Below are positions 1 through 10,177 of a stretch of 64,000 nt of DNA, piece after piece. Below the pieces are notes generated by a model. It made no database searches. It saw nothing but the letters and a program-made list of their open reading frames with translations, and was not told the origin of the DNA. Position 1 is the first letter of the stretch, and each line of letters starts with the position of its first letter. Position numbers and translations under genes: made by a program. This DNA is from Campylobacter sp. RM12651 (lineage in GTDB: Bacteria > Campylobacterota > Campylobacteria > Campylobacterales > Campylobacteraceae), in NCBI RefSeq assembly GCF_022369475.1, contig NZ_CP059600.1:1054001-1118000 (forward strand), written 5' to 3'.

Positions 1-2
1 TA

Positions 3-650
3 GATTTAGTTGATAAAACCGAGCAAGAATTTAAAAATTTAAAAGATTTTAATGGTGGAGATGTTTATATAGGCTGTGCTGAATCAATTGGAATAGTCAA
101 AATAGCAAGAACTGCTAAAAAGCTACAAAATAAAAATATTAAGTTTCATATATTTAGTGGAAACTATGAAAATGTGGTAAATAAATTACAAAATTCTTTA
201 ATAGATTTTGCCGTTGTAGTTCAAGAATTTGATATTAGCAATTTTAGTTATTTAGATTTAAATCATAGTGATACTTGGGGGATTATTATGAAAAATACTT
301 CAAAATACGCTAAGCAAAAAGACATAAGCATAAATGATTTATTTCAAATGCCACTTATAGTATCAAGACAAGGTTTTACGCAAGAAATGCCAAATGTTTT
401 AAGACAAAATCAAGATAAGCTAAATATAGTAGCTACTTATGATTTATTATACAATGCTGCAATTTTTGTTAAAGAAGATATTGGATACGCTTTATCTCTT
501 GATAAATTAATTAATACTAATGATGATTTATGTTTTAAGCCTATAAACCCATTAATTACTTCTAATTTAAGGTTAATTTGGATTGATGATAAATTAAGTG
601 ATGTTGCGAGAATTTTTTTAAAAGAATTGCAAAAAGACTTAAAAAACTAA
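3..650 (+). CDS. LysR-family transcriptional regulator, C-terminal part (5' end outside window)
   Basis: The reading frame is open from the first bases of the window, so this is the 3' portion of a longer gene and its DNA-binding N-terminus is missing. What is visible, about 215 residues, reads as a LysR substrate-binding domain. It has a first strand ending in GDVYIGCAESIG, a central swap segment (LNHSDTWGIIM), a DLFQMPLIVSRQGF stretch, and a last part containing NAAIFVKEDIGYAL, which matches the usual 'v..G.Gia.lp' region. LysR proteins bind a small co-inducer here and regulate a neighbouring or distant target. The target is not visible. A GTG at 174 could be mistaken for a start, but it lies inside the domain. 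Family confident, specificity unknown. Confidence 0.8.
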   Translation, partial: DLVDKTEQEFKNLKDFNGGDVYIGCAESIGIVKIARTAKKLQNKNIKFHIFSGNYENVVNKLQNSLIDFAVVVQEFDISNFSYLDLNHSDTWGIIMKNTSKYAKQKDISINDLFQMPLIVSRQGFTQEMPNVLRQNQDKLNIVATYDLLYNAAIFVKEDIGYALSLDKLINTNDDLCFKPINPLITSNLRLIWIDDKLSDVARIFLKELQKDLKN

Positions 651-674
651 TTTGAAATTCCTAAGAATTTCAAA
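651..674. terminator. Bidirectional hairpin between convergent genes
   Basis: A perfect 10-bp stem (TTTGAAATTC / GAATTTCAAA) with a 4-nt loop lies directly after the regulator's stop codon and before the end of the chemoreceptor on the other strand. On the minus strand it is followed by TTAGTTTTTT, a good U-tract. It probably ends both transcripts. Confidence 0.7.
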
Positions 675-680
675 TTATAT

Positions 681-1973
681 TTATTTATTTTCTTCCATAG
701 CTCTTGCTACTTCTTCTGAACTTTGTTTGATTTTATTCATACATTCATTTGCAGTATTTGCTAACACAACACTATCATTTACTTGAGCTATGCTTTTATT
801 TATACTCTCAACAACATTAGCACTAACATTTCTAATAGAATTAATTGTTAAAGTAATTTCATTAATTGATGTTGCAGTCCTTTCAGCAAGTTTTCTAACC
901 TCATCAGCAACCACAGCAAAACCACGACCATGCTCGCCAGCACGAGCAGCTTCAATAGCAGCATTTAATGCTAATAAATTAGTTTGCTCTGCAATATCTT
1001 TAATAGTTTGAATAACAGATACAATCTCATCTGATTGAGTATTTAACGAATTAACCAATTCACTACTTTCATTCATAATTTCTGCTATTTCTTGGACATT
1101 TTGCACGGTTTTAGCAATAACTTTACTACCTTCATTTGTGCTTTCATCATTTTTTTGTGCTAACTCGCTTACGATTTTATTTTTATTCAAATCTCTTATT
1201 ACTTGCTCGCTAACATCACTTGCGAATTTAATTACCTTATAAACCTTACCTTCAACATTATAAACAGGATTGTAACTTGCTTCTAAATATACAGGATTAT
1301 TATCTTTTGTATATCTTATAAATTGACCTGATTGAAAATGTCCGCTTCTTAAATCTTCCCAAAATTTTCTATAATCACTGCTTTTTACATATTCACTATC
1401 ACAAAACATAGAATGATGTTTGCCTATAATTTCGCTTTTTCTGTAATTTAATGTATTTAAAAAATTATCATTTGCATCAAGTATTTCCCCGTTTGGAGTG
1501 AATTCAATTAAAGCCATAGACTTACTTGCCGCATTAATTGTATTTTTTAAATCCAACAATTCATTTTCGTGTTCTGTAACATCAGCAGCAAACTTAATTA
1601 CTTTATAAACTTGATTTTGCTCATCTACTATTGGTAAATAATTTGCTTCTAAATAAACTACTTGACCATCTTTTGCAAATCTTTTAAACTGACCACTTTG
1701 TGGAATATTTCTTGATAATTCTTGCCAAAAGATTGAATAATCACTTGAATTAACATAATGTTTATCACAAAATATTCTATGATGCTTACCTTTTATCTCT
1801 GCTAGTGTATATTTTGTAGCTTTTAAAAAATGCTCATTTGCATCAACAATATTTCCTTTAGTATCAAATTCTATAATCGCCATTTCTTTATAAATAGCTT
1901 TTAAAATAGCTTCTTTATCTTTTAACTCGTTAATAATCTTGTCTTGTATTTCTTTATTATTTTTAAAAAACAT
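681..1973 (-). CDS. cetZ: Cytosolic PAS-PAS methyl-accepting chemotaxis protein (CetZ/Tlp8-like)
   Basis: This 430-residue protein has two tandem PAS domains (about residues 25-135 and 145-260) that are near-duplicates of each other. Both carry the pattern GKHH..FCD..Y..SSDY..FW and both end in [12 protein letters not shown] chemoreceptor signalling hairpin follows (about 290-425) with the highly conserved tip around [19 protein letters not shown]. There is no membrane segment, so it is a soluble receptor. Length and architecture match what I recall of C. jejuni Tlp8/CetZ (Cj1110c, about 429 aa), an energy-taxis protein acting with CheA/CheW. Pseudomonas BdlA has the same layout. The ATG at 1973 is preceded by AGGAG. 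The PAS domains probably bind a redox or haem-type cofactor, but the sequence does not show which. Confidence 0.85.
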   Translation of the reverse strand: MFFKNNKEIQDKIINELKDKEAILKAIYKEMAIIEFDTKGNIVDANEHFLKATKYTLAEIKGKHHRIFCDKHYVNSSDYSIFWQELSRNIPQSGQFKRFAKDGQVVYLEANYLPIVDEQNQVYKVIKFAADVTEHENELLDLKNTINAASKSMALIEFTPNGEILDANDNFLNTLNYRKSEIIGKHHSMFCDSEYVKSSDYRKFWEDLRSGHFQSGQFIRYTKDNNPVYLEASYNPVYNVEGKVYKVIKFASDVSEQVIRDLNKNKIVSELAQKNDESTNEGSKVIAKTVQNVQEIAEIMNESSELVNSLNTQSDEIVSVIQTIKDIAEQTNLLALNAAIEAARAGEHGRGFAVVADEVRKLAERTATSINEITLTINSIRNVSANVVESINKSIAQVNDSVVLANTANECMNKIKQSSEEVARAMEENK

Positions 1974-2057
1974 TAAATTACTCCTAATTTTAAAAAAAGG
2001 AGCGATTATAAATAATTTTATTTAAAAAAGTATTAATAGTTTAAATTAAAGCAAATA

Positions 2058-2094
2058 ATTAATCCAAATCAATGAAAAATTAATTTGGATTAAT
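2058..2094 (-). terminator. Hairpin downstream of the HD-GYP gene
   Basis: A 12-bp perfect stem (ATTAATCCAAAT / ATTTGGATTAAT) with a 13-nt loop lies just past the stop of the HD-GYP gene. The U-run after it on the minus strand is weak, so it is a probable rather than certain Rho-independent terminator. Confidence 0.5.
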
Positions 2095-2116
2095 CTAAAA
2101 AATCAACAAATTACAA

Positions 2117-4063
2117 TCACATTAAATTATCATCAATATATTTATCAACATATTTTTCTTTTATTGCAAATATTTCTTCTTTACAAGCAAAAAATGCTTC
2201 AACCACTTTAGGGTCAAATTGAAAACCTGAATTATCACTAATATATTTGCAAACTTCATCAAGTGGCCAAGCTTTTTTATAACATCTATCACTTGCAAGC
2301 GCATCAAAAACATCAGCTAAAGAAACAATTCTTGCATAAATATGAATATCATCACCTTTTTTACCCATTGGATAGCCACCACCTGCATATTTTTCGTGGT
2401 GTTCGTGAGCGATGATTGCTGCTGCTTCCATAATTTTGCCTTTAAACCTATGCAACATTTCATATCCTATTTGTGCGTGTTTTTGCATAGTTTTAAATTC
2501 TTTTTCATCAAGTCTTCCAGGTTTATTTAAAATAGCATCGGGAATTCCAATCTTACCAATATCGTGAGTTGGAGCACCATAACTAATTAGTGTTACTTCT
2601 TCTTCGCTTAATCCCATTTGTCTTGCTATAGCTTCGCTTATTTTACCTACTCTTTTTACATGATTTCCTGTTTCTTCACTTTTGCTCTCAACCATTTCAG
2701 CTATTGAATAAATTAAATCTTTTTGAGCGTTTAAAATATCTTCTTGGAATTTCATTCCTTCATAAATCTTACCTGAATAATCAGCTGCAATTCTTAGATA
2801 ATCTAAATCATCTTTATCAAAATTATTATTAATATCTGTAAGTTTATTTAAAGCTTGGAATACCCCAATAACTTCATGCTCACTATTTAAAATAGGCATA
2901 GCTAAAATTGATTTAGTGCTATATTTTGTTCTCTCATCATTTGAGCTATCAAAATACGGATTGCTTTTTGGATTATTTTCTAAAATAGCTTCTTTTGTCT
3001 CAATTGCACGACCTACTATTCCTTTACCAAAAGGAACTCTAATCTCACCTACTCCATCAGCGTGTAAGGTATAATATTCTTTTCTTTCATTGTCAATAAA
3101 CCACACACTACATCTATCAGCTTGAATGTTTTGTTTAACCATTTCGCCTAAGGTATTTAGGTTGGCTTTAGAATCAGAGTTTTTAGAAATTTGAGAAAAG
3201 CATTCAAGTATGGTTTCTAGTTTTTGTTCTTGGTCTAAATTATGTCTTTTCAATACATTTATCATATCACTTTGATAATTTGTATTAAATTGCATAAATG
3301 AACCATTTTTAATAATCATTCCATAATCTTTTAAGATATTAAATTCTCTTAATTCTTCTTCTATTTTATCTTTAAAGCAATATTTAATGTGGTATACATG
3401 GAAAATCACATCATCTCTTACTTGCTCTTGTATTTTTTTTAATAATTTTGGAGTTAAGTGTTTTGAATCTTGTGCTAATTTTTCTAAACTTGAATCAAAA
3501 CTAACATCAGCAATTACTTGTCTTATATCAGTTCTTTTATTGATTAATTCCACTATATCATCGTGATAATAAGTATCTGAAGTAAAATATATACTATCTT
3601 TATCATAGCTTAAAATAAAGCCAAAACTACCTTCAGTATGATAGCTCTTAACTGGCTCTATTGTTATATCATCTATTAATAATTTATCTCCTACATTAAT
3701 TTCTTTATAAACTATAGCAGGACTTCCATTTGGCAATTTTATCTTTGCAAAATCAGGCCAAATTTTATTGTTAAAAAAATGCTCTTTAAGATTATCTATA
3801 CTTTCTTTACTAGCATATATACAAATACTATCTTGAAGTTTTAAAAAATAATTATCAACATATAAAGCAATAGCGCAAATATGGTCTAAATGAGTGTGAG
3901 AAATAAAAACATGCTTTATAAAATTATCATCAGTTGGTTTTGGTAAAAATCCAGCATCAATTACACCATTTAAACTAAATTGAATGCAAGTTAAATTATC
4001 ACTTAAATATTTGCTAACCGAAGAACCTTCAAAAACTATTCTATGTGTGTTAAAAATATTCAT
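2117..4063 (-). CDS. Metallo-beta-lactamase fold / GAF / HD-GYP signalling protein
   Basis: Three modules are fused in 648 residues. Residues about 1-270 form a metallo-beta-lactamase-fold hydrolase with the zinc motif SHTHLDH, a second histidine in KSYHTEGSFG, the FTSDT strand and a late FHVYH. This resembles class II cyclic-nucleotide phosphodiesterases and RNase Z-like enzymes. Residues about 285-445 are a GAF sensor domain. Residues about 455-640 are an HD-GYP phosphodiesterase with the key motifs HDIGKIG, HEHHEKYAGGGYP and SLADVFDAL intact, so c-di-GMP hydrolysis is likely. The frame extends 7 codons upstream to 4084. The ATG at 4063 follows AAGGATTAAT and starts two bases after the upstream gene's stop, so it is the better start. 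Domains are confident; the substrate of the first domain is not known. Confidence 0.85.
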   Translation of the reverse strand: MNIFNTHRIVFEGSSVSKYLSDNLTCIQFSLNGVIDAGFLPKPTDDNFIKHVFISHTHLDHICAIALYVDNYFLKLQDSICIYASKESIDNLKEHFFNNKIWPDFAKIKLPNGSPAIVYKEINVGDKLLIDDITIEPVKSYHTEGSFGFILSYDKDSIYFTSDTYYHDDIVELINKRTDIRQVIADVSFDSSLEKLAQDSKHLTPKLLKKIQEQVRDDVIFHVYHIKYCFKDKIEEELREFNILKDYGMIIKNGSFMQFNTNYQSDMINVLKRHNLDQEQKLETILECFSQISKNSDSKANLNTLGEMVKQNIQADRCSVWFIDNERKEYYTLHADGVGEIRVPFGKGIVGRAIETKEAILENNPKSNPYFDSSNDERTKYSTKSILAMPILNSEHEVIGVFQALNKLTDINNNFDKDDLDYLRIAADYSGKIYEGMKFQEDILNAQKDLIYSIAEMVESKSEETGNHVKRVGKISEAIARQMGLSEEEVTLISYGAPTHDIGKIGIPDAILNKPGRLDEKEFKTMQKHAQIGYEMLHRFKGKIMEAAAIIAHEHHEKYAGGGYPMGKKGDDIHIYARIVSLADVFDALASDRCYKKAWPLDEVCKYISDNSGFQFDPKVVEAFFACKEEIFAIKEKYVDKYIDDNLM

Positions 4064-4064
4064 A

Positions 4065-4796
4065 TTAATCCTTATTAAATACACTTGAAAACGCTATAAA
4101 AGGTTTGCAAGAAAAATTGGGCGTATTATAATTCAATTTTTGTTTATCAAGCCCTAACATTAATCCACCACTTTGATTTATTAAAAAATCCCCAGCAGCT
4201 AAATCCCAAGAATTGAGCCTTTCGTATCTTAAATATACATCAGCATCACCTTCTAATAAAGCACAAAACTTTAATGCAGAGCCTATATTTAATGCCGAGT
4301 ATCCGTAGCTAAATGGAATTTTACTATTATTTATATCTTGTTCTTTTCTTAAAGATACCAAAGCTTTATTTGATTCTTTTTTAACTTTATTTAGGATTTC
4401 TTGATTTTTATAAACTGGCATATTTTTAGCTGAATAATACAAATTCTTATTGCAAACATCATAAATTACACCTAAAATTGGTCTTGTATCTTCAATCAAA
4501 CTAATACAAACGCAAAAATTTTTTCTATTTTTTAAATAGTTATTAGTGCCATCAAGTGGGTCAATTAGCCAAAATAAAGATTTTTTTCTTTTTTCATAAT
4601 CTAAAATCTGTTCTTCAGAACATATATTAATTTTACTTTTTCCTAAAATATCAAATATGATTTCATTAGCTTTTAAATCAGCTGAACTAACTAAAGTTCC
4701 ATCTGGTTTTGTATTAATTAAAGGGTGTTTTATATCAATTATTTCATCTCCAGCAATTCTTGCTGCTCTTTTAGCAAGAGTTAATAACTCTTGCAT
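4065..4796 (-). CDS. cysQ: Inositol monophosphatase-family phosphatase, CysQ-like
   Basis: This 243-residue protein has the Li-sensitive Mg2+-dependent phosphatase signature: an SEEQ acidic metal-binding motif near residue 60, WLIDPLDGTNNYL near 80, and the C-terminal WDLAAGDFLINQSGG. CysQ members remove the 3' phosphate from PAP/PAPS and so recycle the by-product of sulfate activation; others act on inositol or nadir sugar phosphates. It starts one base before the end of the DUF2147 gene (TAATG overlap) and its stop lies two bases before the HD-GYP start, so the three are probably co-transcribed. Family certain; CysQ assignment is by overall similarity only. Confidence 0.75.
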   Translation of the reverse strand: MQELLTLAKRAARIAGDEIIDIKHPLINTKPDGTLVSSADLKANEIIFDILGKSKINICSEEQILDYEKRKKSLFWLIDPLDGTNNYLKNRKNFCVCISLIEDTRPILGVIYDVCNKNLYYSAKNMPVYKNQEILNKVKKESNKALVSLRKEQDINNSKIPFSYGYSALNIGSALKFCALLEGDADVYLRYERLNSWDLAAGDFLINQSGGLMLGLDKQKLNYNTPNFSCKPFIAFSSVFNKD

Positions 4797-5230
4797 TATT
4801 TTTCCTTAATCCAAGTCTGACTTCTTCCTATTAAAGAAAATCCAACATATCCTCTTAAAATTAATTTATCATCTTTAAAAGTTGCATTTGCTCTATATAA
4901 TTTACCACTTTCTGGGTCAATTATGTAACCACTTTTATAAGAATTTTCACCATCTTTTTTTAATTTATAAAGCAATGGCGCACCTACTATTTTCATCTTT
5001 CTAGCATCTTCTGCATAAGTAAAATAATCATAAGTTTTTTCACAAGATTTACAAAGTTCATCATCGCCATATTCAAACAATTTAACAACTTTGCCAAATA
5101 ATTCATTATTTTCTTCATAAATATGCCATCTAGCAGTTTTTTTACCATTTTCATCAATACTTATATAATTACCATAATCCTTAGCTAATAAACTACCTAA
5201 TAATCCTAAACATAAAAATATTTTTTTCAT
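4796..5230 (-). CDS. Exported DUF2147-family protein
   Basis: A 144-residue protein with an N-terminal signal peptide (lysines, then a leucine/glycine-rich core ending near residue 17). The mature part follows the DUF2147 pattern: GNYISIDENGKKTARWHIYE, then LFGKVVKLFEYG, a CKSC pair near residue 60, and a C-terminal LILRGYVGFSLIGRSQTW. These proteins are small periplasmic beta-barrels of lipocalin-like shape with no established activity. It lies 4 bp after tsaD and overlaps the CysQ-like gene by one base. Function unknown. Confidence 0.75.
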   Translation of the reverse strand: MKKIFLCLGLLGSLLAKDYGNYISIDENGKKTARWHIYEENNELFGKVVKLFEYGDDELCKSCEKTYDYFTYAEDARKMKIVGAPLLYKLKKDGENSYKSGYIIDPESGKLYRANATFKDDKLILRGYVGFSLIGRSQTWIKEK

Positions 5231-5234
5231 TAAA

Positions 5235-6245
5235 TTAAAGCCTTTTAAAATTTTTTGATTTTGGGTTTATTATATCATCACTTATATTTACAAAATCTTT
5301 ATTTTTGTATGCAATAACCCCTGCTCTTGCTATCATTAAAGCATTATCAGAACAATATTTAAGCGGAGCTAATAATAATTGCATATTATTTTTTTTACAA
5401 ATTTCATCTAATTTAGACCTAAGCAATAAATTAGCACTTGCACCACCAACTACGCCTAATGCTTTATAATTTTTATTATGCAAAACTATGTTTAATTTAT
5501 TAATTATATGCTTACAAGCAATTCTTTGAAATGCTGCTGCTATATTTGCTTTTTGAGTATCTAAAGTATTATTTGCTATACAATCATTAATAGCTAATCT
5601 CACTTGATTTTTAATACCCGAAAATGAATACTCAAGCCTACTTTTACTTGGGATTGGTAAAGAAAACTCATAAGTATTATTGCTTTCATTTTTTGCTAAT
5701 TCTTCAATAAATACCCCACCAGGATAACCAAGTCCTAGCATTTTTGCAACTTTATCAAAACTTTCTCCAAAACTATCATCACTTGTAGTTGCTATTAAAT
5801 TTATATCATATTCTTTAGTAATCTCAAGTATCATAGTATGACCGCCACTTACAAGCAAAACTAAAAAATCATTCATTATTTCTTTATCTAAAAATAAAGA
5901 ACAAATATGACCTTTTAAATGATTTATCGCAATTAATGGTATATTTAAAGCCACACTTAAAGCCTTAGCCATTGCAACTCCACTTTGAAGAGATACTGAT
6001 AATCCTGGCTCATTAGTAACTGCAATTGCCTTTAATTCGTTTAAAAAAGGCTTGGTTTTAGCTAATATTTTAGGTAAAGCTTCAGTATGTAGCCTTGATG
6101 CAAGTTCTGGCACAACTCCACCAAATTCATTATGCTCATCTTGAGATATTTTTTCATAAAATAAACATTCATAAGTATTTACATCAATAACTGCGATGCT
6201 TGAATCATCGCAGCTACTTTCTATTGCTAAAAGTAATTCTCTCAT
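5235..6245 (-). CDS. tsaD: tRNA N6-adenosine threonylcarbamoyltransferase TsaD
   Basis: A 336-residue member of the Kae1/TsaD family, the usual length. It opens with the ATP/metal-binding [16 protein letters not shown]. It carries the metal-binding HLKGH near residue 110, the SGGHTM loop, the [20 protein letters not shown] segment, and the C-terminal [10 protein letters not shown] and [12 protein letters not shown] motifs. With TsaB and TsaE (not in this window) it transfers threonylcarbamoyl to A37 of ANN-decoding tRNAs. The start overlaps the stop of fumC by four bases, which suggests translational coupling. Confidence 0.95.
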   Translation of the reverse strand: MRELLLAIESSCDDSSIAVIDVNTYECLFYEKISQDEHNEFGGVVPELASRLHTEALPKILAKTKPFLNELKAIAVTNEPGLSVSLQSGVAMAKALSVALNIPLIAINHLKGHICSLFLDKEIMNDFLVLLVSGGHTMILEITKEYDINLIATTSDDSFGESFDKVAKMLGLGYPGGVFIEELAKNESNNTYEFSLPIPSKSRLEYSFSGIKNQVRLAINDCIANNTLDTQKANIAAAFQRIACKHIINKLNIVLHNKNYKALGVVGGASANLLLRSKLDEICKKNNMQLLLAPLKYCSDNALMIARAGVIAYKNKDFVNISDDIINPKSKNFKRL

Positions 6246-7630
6246 TTTGGCTTAATCATATTTGCAGGAACTACAAATTTATCAAAATCTTCTTCACTAA
6301 CTAAGCCTAATTCTAAGCAAGATTCTTTTAAGCTAATTCCTTTTTTGTGAGCATTTTTTGCAACTTTTGCTGCATTTTCATAGCCAATATGTGGATTTAG
6401 TGCAGTTACTAGCATTAAAGAATTATTTAAATTATGAGTAATTTTATCAATATTTGGAGTAATTCCTATAGCACAATTATCATTAAAGCTAATCATACCA
6501 TCAGCTAATAATCTTAAACTTTGTAAGAAATTATAAATAATCACAGGCTTAAATACATTTAGCTCAAAATTACCTTGAGAAGCTGCAAAACCAATTGCCG
6601 CATCATTTCCCATTACTTGAACGCTAAGCATTGTTAAAGCTTCACTTTGAGTAGGATTTACTTTACCTGGCATAATTGAGCTTCCTGGCTCATTTTCAGG
6701 AATACTAAGCTCTCCTAAACCACATCTAGGACCACTTGCAAGCCATCTAATATCGTTTGATATTTTCATTAAATTTGCTGCAAGAGCTTTAAATGCTCCG
6801 TGTAAAAATACTAAAGCATCGTGACTTGTAAGTCCGTGGAATTTGTTTGGACTACTTATAAATTTAGTGCCTAAAAGTTCGCTTAATTTTGCTGATACTT
6901 TTTCACTAAGTTCTGGATGAGCATTAATTCCAGTTCCAACAGCTGTTCCGCCAATTGTTAGCTCTCTTACATCTTCAAGTGCTTTTAAAATATGTCTTTT
7001 TGAGCTTTGCAACATATATACATATCCACTAAATTCTTGACCTAAAGTAAGTGGGGTTGCATCTTGCAAGTGAGTTCTTCCGATTTTAATTATATTTTCA
7101 AATTCTTTTGCTTTTTTATCTAGTGTTTTTTCTAGAATTTCTAATGCAGGAATTAAAGTCCTTTCAGTTTCTAAAACTGCAACTATATGCATTGCAGTTG
7201 GGAATGTGTCATTTGAGCTTTGGCTCATATTTACATGGTCGTTTGGATGGACTATTTTTTCTTTAGTAAAATCCATTCCACTAAGTTTAGTAGCAAGATT
7301 TGCTATAACTTCATTTAGGTTCATATTTGTTTGTGTGCCTGAACCTGTTTGCCATATAGCAAGTGGGAATTCATCATTATGTTTATTAGCTAAAATCTCA
7401 TCACAAGCTTTAACGATTGCATCTTTTTTTACATTGTCTAATTTGCCTAAATCATTATTTACTAAAGCTAAAGACTTCTTAAGATGCGCAAAAGCGTGGA
7501 TTAATTCTACAGGCATTTTTTCTGTGCCGATTTTGAAATTCTCTAAACTTCTTTGTGTTTGTGCTGCCCACAATTTATCTGCAGGAACTTTAACTTCACC
7601 CATTGTATCGTGTTCTATACGAAAACTCAT
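6242..7630 (-). CDS. fumC: Class II fumarate hydratase
   Basis: A 462-residue fumarase C, the expected length for this oxygen-stable, iron-free tetramer of the TCA cycle. The family signature [13 protein letters not shown] is present near residue 317. Other conserved active-site regions are visible, including [31 protein letters not shown] and [18 protein letters not shown]. Its start follows AGGAG about 6 bases upstream, 11 bp after the dipeptidase stop. It ends in a 4-bp overlap with tsaD. Confidence 0.96.
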   Translation of the reverse strand: MSFRIEHDTMGEVKVPADKLWAAQTQRSLENFKIGTEKMPVELIHAFAHLKKSLALVNNDLGKLDNVKKDAIVKACDEILANKHNDEFPLAIWQTGSGTQTNMNLNEVIANLATKLSGMDFTKEKIVHPNDHVNMSQSSNDTFPTAMHIVAVLETERTLIPALEILEKTLDKKAKEFENIIKIGRTHLQDATPLTLGQEFSGYVYMLQSSKRHILKALEDVRELTIGGTAVGTGINAHPELSEKVSAKLSELLGTKFISSPNKFHGLTSHDALVFLHGAFKALAANLMKISNDIRWLASGPRCGLGELSIPENEPGSSIMPGKVNPTQSEALTMLSVQVMGNDAAIGFAASQGNFELNVFKPVIIYNFLQSLRLLADGMISFNDNCAIGITPNIDKITHNLNNSLMLVTALNPHIGYENAAKVAKNAHKKGISLKESCLELGLVSEEDFDKFVVPANMIKPK

Positions 7631-7641
7631 TTTATCTCCTT

Positions 7642-8901
7642 TTATTTGTAGTTTTTAATTAAATCAAATGTTGTGTTTTTAATAATATCTATTGTGCTAA
7701 TCTCACATCTTTCATAAATACTATGTGGGCTTAAGATATTTGGACCTATTGAAGCACATAATAATTCATTTTGCTTAGTTTTTAGCACTCCGCACTCAAG
7801 CCCTGCGTGAATACTACTCATACTAGCTTTTGGATTATATTTTTGTAAAGAATTAAGCACTGCATAAGTAAAATCATTTGGTATAGGCTCCCAAGGCTCA
7901 TCTTTAGCAAGTAGTTTTGCTTCGTAATTGTTAAAATGTGCTTTGGTTTTATAAAAGACTTCATCTAAATCTGCTGAATTATCGCTTCTTGCAAATAATT
8001 CAAGCTTTAATTCATCATTATTTTGACTAATAATTGCTAGATTTACGCTAGTTTTTACTATATTTAAATCCCTTGAATAAGACCAAACTCCGTGTTTATA
8101 ACTAGTAATTAGACTTAAAATATCTTCTTGAATTACTTTTTCGCCTTTACTCTCAAGCCTAATTATTTCAATATTTTCACTAGATTTAAGTTCAGTGTCA
8201 CTATAAAAAATAGCCTTAGCATTTACACTTATACTATTAGTTCTTTCCCCACCACTAAAGCTTACTAATTCAGCATCGTTTTTATATAAAAATAAAGCTA
8301 AATCACTAATAGCACTAGGAATGTTTTTAATAATATCAATCCCACTATGACCACCTTTATAGCCTTTAGTATGAGCTTCATATAAATATTTTTTACTAGG
8401 GTTTTTATAATTTAGCTTAATATTTACATTCATCATTAAACTCGCCGCACAACCAATTATTACTCTATCTACGCACTCGCTATCAAGATTTAATAAGTGT
8501 TTTGAACTAATTTTTAGCTCTAAATTATTTGCACCTATAAGCCCTACTTCTTCATTAGCAGTAAATAAACATTCAAGGTCGCCAAACTCATTCATAGCTT
8601 CCATCATAATGGCAATTCCTATACCATTATCAGCACCTAAGGTTGAATTATTTGCTTTAATAAATCCATCACTTTCTATTATATTTATATTAGGTGCATC
8701 TCCAACGCAAACCATATCATAATGGCTTTGCAAACATATATTAGGATTTCCCTTTTTGCATAAAATATTTTCAGCCTTATCAACTAATACCTCAAAACCT
8801 TTTGATTTTGCATAATTAATTAAAAAATCTTTTAATTTAACTGCATCAAAACTACAATGCGGAATTGCTGCAATTTGTTTAAAGTTTTCTAAAACTCCCA
8901 T
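7642..8901 (-). CDS. pepD: M20-family aminoacyl-histidine dipeptidase (PepD-like)
   Basis: A 419-residue zinc peptidase of the M20 family, shorter than E. coli PepD (about 485). The first metal motif is HYD at residues 60-62. GADNGIGIA follows with the bridging aspartate, then the catalytic [10 protein letters not shown] glutamates, HSG in the dimerisation lid, and a late HAGLECG. PepD cleaves Xaa-His dipeptides in the cytosol and supports amino-acid use, which is a main carbon source in Campylobacter. A GGAGAAAG ribosome-binding site precedes the ATG. The gene heads a short run into fumC-tsaD. Confidence 0.85.
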   Translation of the reverse strand: MGVLENFKQIAAIPHCSFDAVKLKDFLINYAKSKGFEVLVDKAENILCKKGNPNICLQSHYDMVCVGDAPNINIIESDGFIKANNSTLGADNGIGIAIMMEAMNEFGDLECLFTANEEVGLIGANNLELKISSKHLLNLDSECVDRVIIGCAASLMMNVNIKLNYKNPSKKYLYEAHTKGYKGGHSGIDIIKNIPSAISDLALFLYKNDAELVSFSGGERTNSISVNAKAIFYSDTELKSSENIEIIRLESKGEKVIQEDILSLITSYKHGVWSYSRDLNIVKTSVNLAIISQNNDELKLELFARSDNSADLDEVFYKTKAHFNNYEAKLLAKDEPWEPIPNDFTYAVLNSLQKYNPKASMSSIHAGLECGVLKTKQNELLCASIGPNILSPHSIYERCEISTIDIIKNTTFDLIKNYK

Positions 8902-9016
8902 TCTTTCTCCTTATTTTTAAGCAAACATTAGATTTTAAAGTTTAATAAAGAGTAAGATTTGTGTGTAATTTTGTAATTTATTTTAAAGTGTGTAAATTCG
9001 TAATATTTTTGTAGAA

Positions 9017-9050
9017 TTTAATTCAAATTCTAAAAAGAATTTGAATTAAA
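9017..9050 (-). terminator. Long hairpin after the NDH-2-like gene
   Basis: A perfect 14-bp stem (TTTAATTCAAATTC / GAATTTGAATTAAA) with a 6-nt loop lies 3 bp past the stop of the flavoprotein gene. All pairs but a few are A-T and the trailing U-run is weak, so termination efficiency is uncertain. Confidence 0.5.
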
Positions 9051-9053
9051 AAT

Positions 9054-10166
9054 TTATAGACCTTTAAATCCAAATAATTTATATTGCCATTTTAATTCTG
9101 TGATTTTTTTAAGAACTTTTGCTAAAAATCCACTAAAATCTTTGCCTTGAATACTTGCAACGGCATATTTTTCACTAAGAGAACAAACACTTCCTTGGTC
9201 TTTATAAATAAATGTTTCTTTAAATTCTTCATTATTTAACCTAGCACTTAAACTTCTTGCTAAATAATTACCTTGCTTGCAAGCTATTTGAGCTGTTGGA
9301 GCAAATGGTCTATCATTATTCATAATTAAAGAACAATCTCCTAAAATATAGCAATTTGAATAATTTGGCGCTTGTAAAAACTCATTAACTAATATTCTAT
9401 TATTTTTGTTTTCAAATACACTATTTTTAATAACTTCATTTCCCTTAACGCCAGCTGTAAAGATTATATTTTTTGAATCTATATAAGTATCTTCATTGTT
9501 TAAATACAATCTATCCCCAACTTTTTTAATAATTTTATGAGATGTTAAAACTTTTACACCTAATTTTTCAAGATAATTTCTTGCTATTTTTGCTAAATCT
9601 TTGTTATACATAGGCAAAATCTCATCCATAGCTTCAACTATGCTAATTTTTGCATCAATTCCTTTGCTTTTGCAAACTTGAGCTATAGAAGCACATAATT
9701 CAACACCACTAAATCCAGCTCCACAAATTACAATATTTTTATAAATACTTTCAGATTTTTCTAAATTAGAATAAATAATTTCTTTGGTTTTTAAAGCGTC
9801 TTCATAAGTTCCGATTTCATAAGCTTCATCAAGCCCTTCTATACCAAAAGTATTTTTATTAGCACCTAAACCTACATAAATCTCATCAAAATCATAATCA
9901 GTATTTTTGCAATATAATTTATTTCCTTCAATTTTAATAGCACTATCTTGAATAATTACAATTTCACTAGGAATTATATCTTTTAAAGGAATTTTGATAT
10001 TTTTTTCACTCTCATTTGCTGCAATTTTATGTAATTCTGTAGTTTTATAATGATATGAATTATTATTAATTAGCAAAAATTCAGCCTTTGTTAAATCTTC
10101 CTTGCTTAGACTTTTAATTAAAGATAAATTTGCATATCCAGCACCTAAAAAAATTATTTTTTTCAT
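9054..10166 (-). CDS. Type II NADH dehydrogenase-like FAD oxidoreductase
   Basis: A 370-residue flavoprotein with two dinucleotide-binding folds. The N-terminal FAD site is FLGAGYANLSLIKSL, the second (NAD(P)H) site is VICGAGFSGVELC near residue 150, and the FAD-closing motif is ILGDCSLI near 275. The order matches the NDH-2/sulfide:quinone reductase group, whose members pass electrons from NADH or sulfide to quinone at the inner face of the membrane. It lacks the paired active-site cysteines expected of sulfide:quinone reductase, so NADH:quinone or a related reaction is more likely. The C-terminal membrane anchor usual in NDH-2 is short. It lies 11 bp after the AMIN gene on the same strand. 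Confidence 0.75.
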   Translation of the reverse strand: MKKIIFLGAGYANLSLIKSLSKEDLTKAEFLLINNNSYHYKTTELHKIAANESEKNIKIPLKDIIPSEIVIIQDSAIKIEGNKLYCKNTDYDFDEIYVGLGANKNTFGIEGLDEAYEIGTYEDALKTKEIIYSNLEKSESIYKNIVICGAGFSGVELCASIAQVCKSKGIDAKISIVEAMDEILPMYNKDLAKIARNYLEKLGVKVLTSHKIIKKVGDRLYLNNEDTYIDSKNIIFTAGVKGNEVIKNSVFENKNNRILVNEFLQAPNYSNCYILGDCSLIMNNDRPFAPTAQIACKQGNYLARSLSARLNNEEFKETFIYKDQGSVCSLSEKYAVASIQGKDFSGFLAKVLKKITELKWQYKLFGFKGL

Positions 10167-10177
10167 AACACCCCTTT

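Noticed and set aside
7206-7658. A 150-codon open frame on the plus strand, opposite to fumC
   Set aside because: It mirrors the conserved fumC coding sequence, has no ribosome-binding site and no family resemblance; it is a shadow frame.
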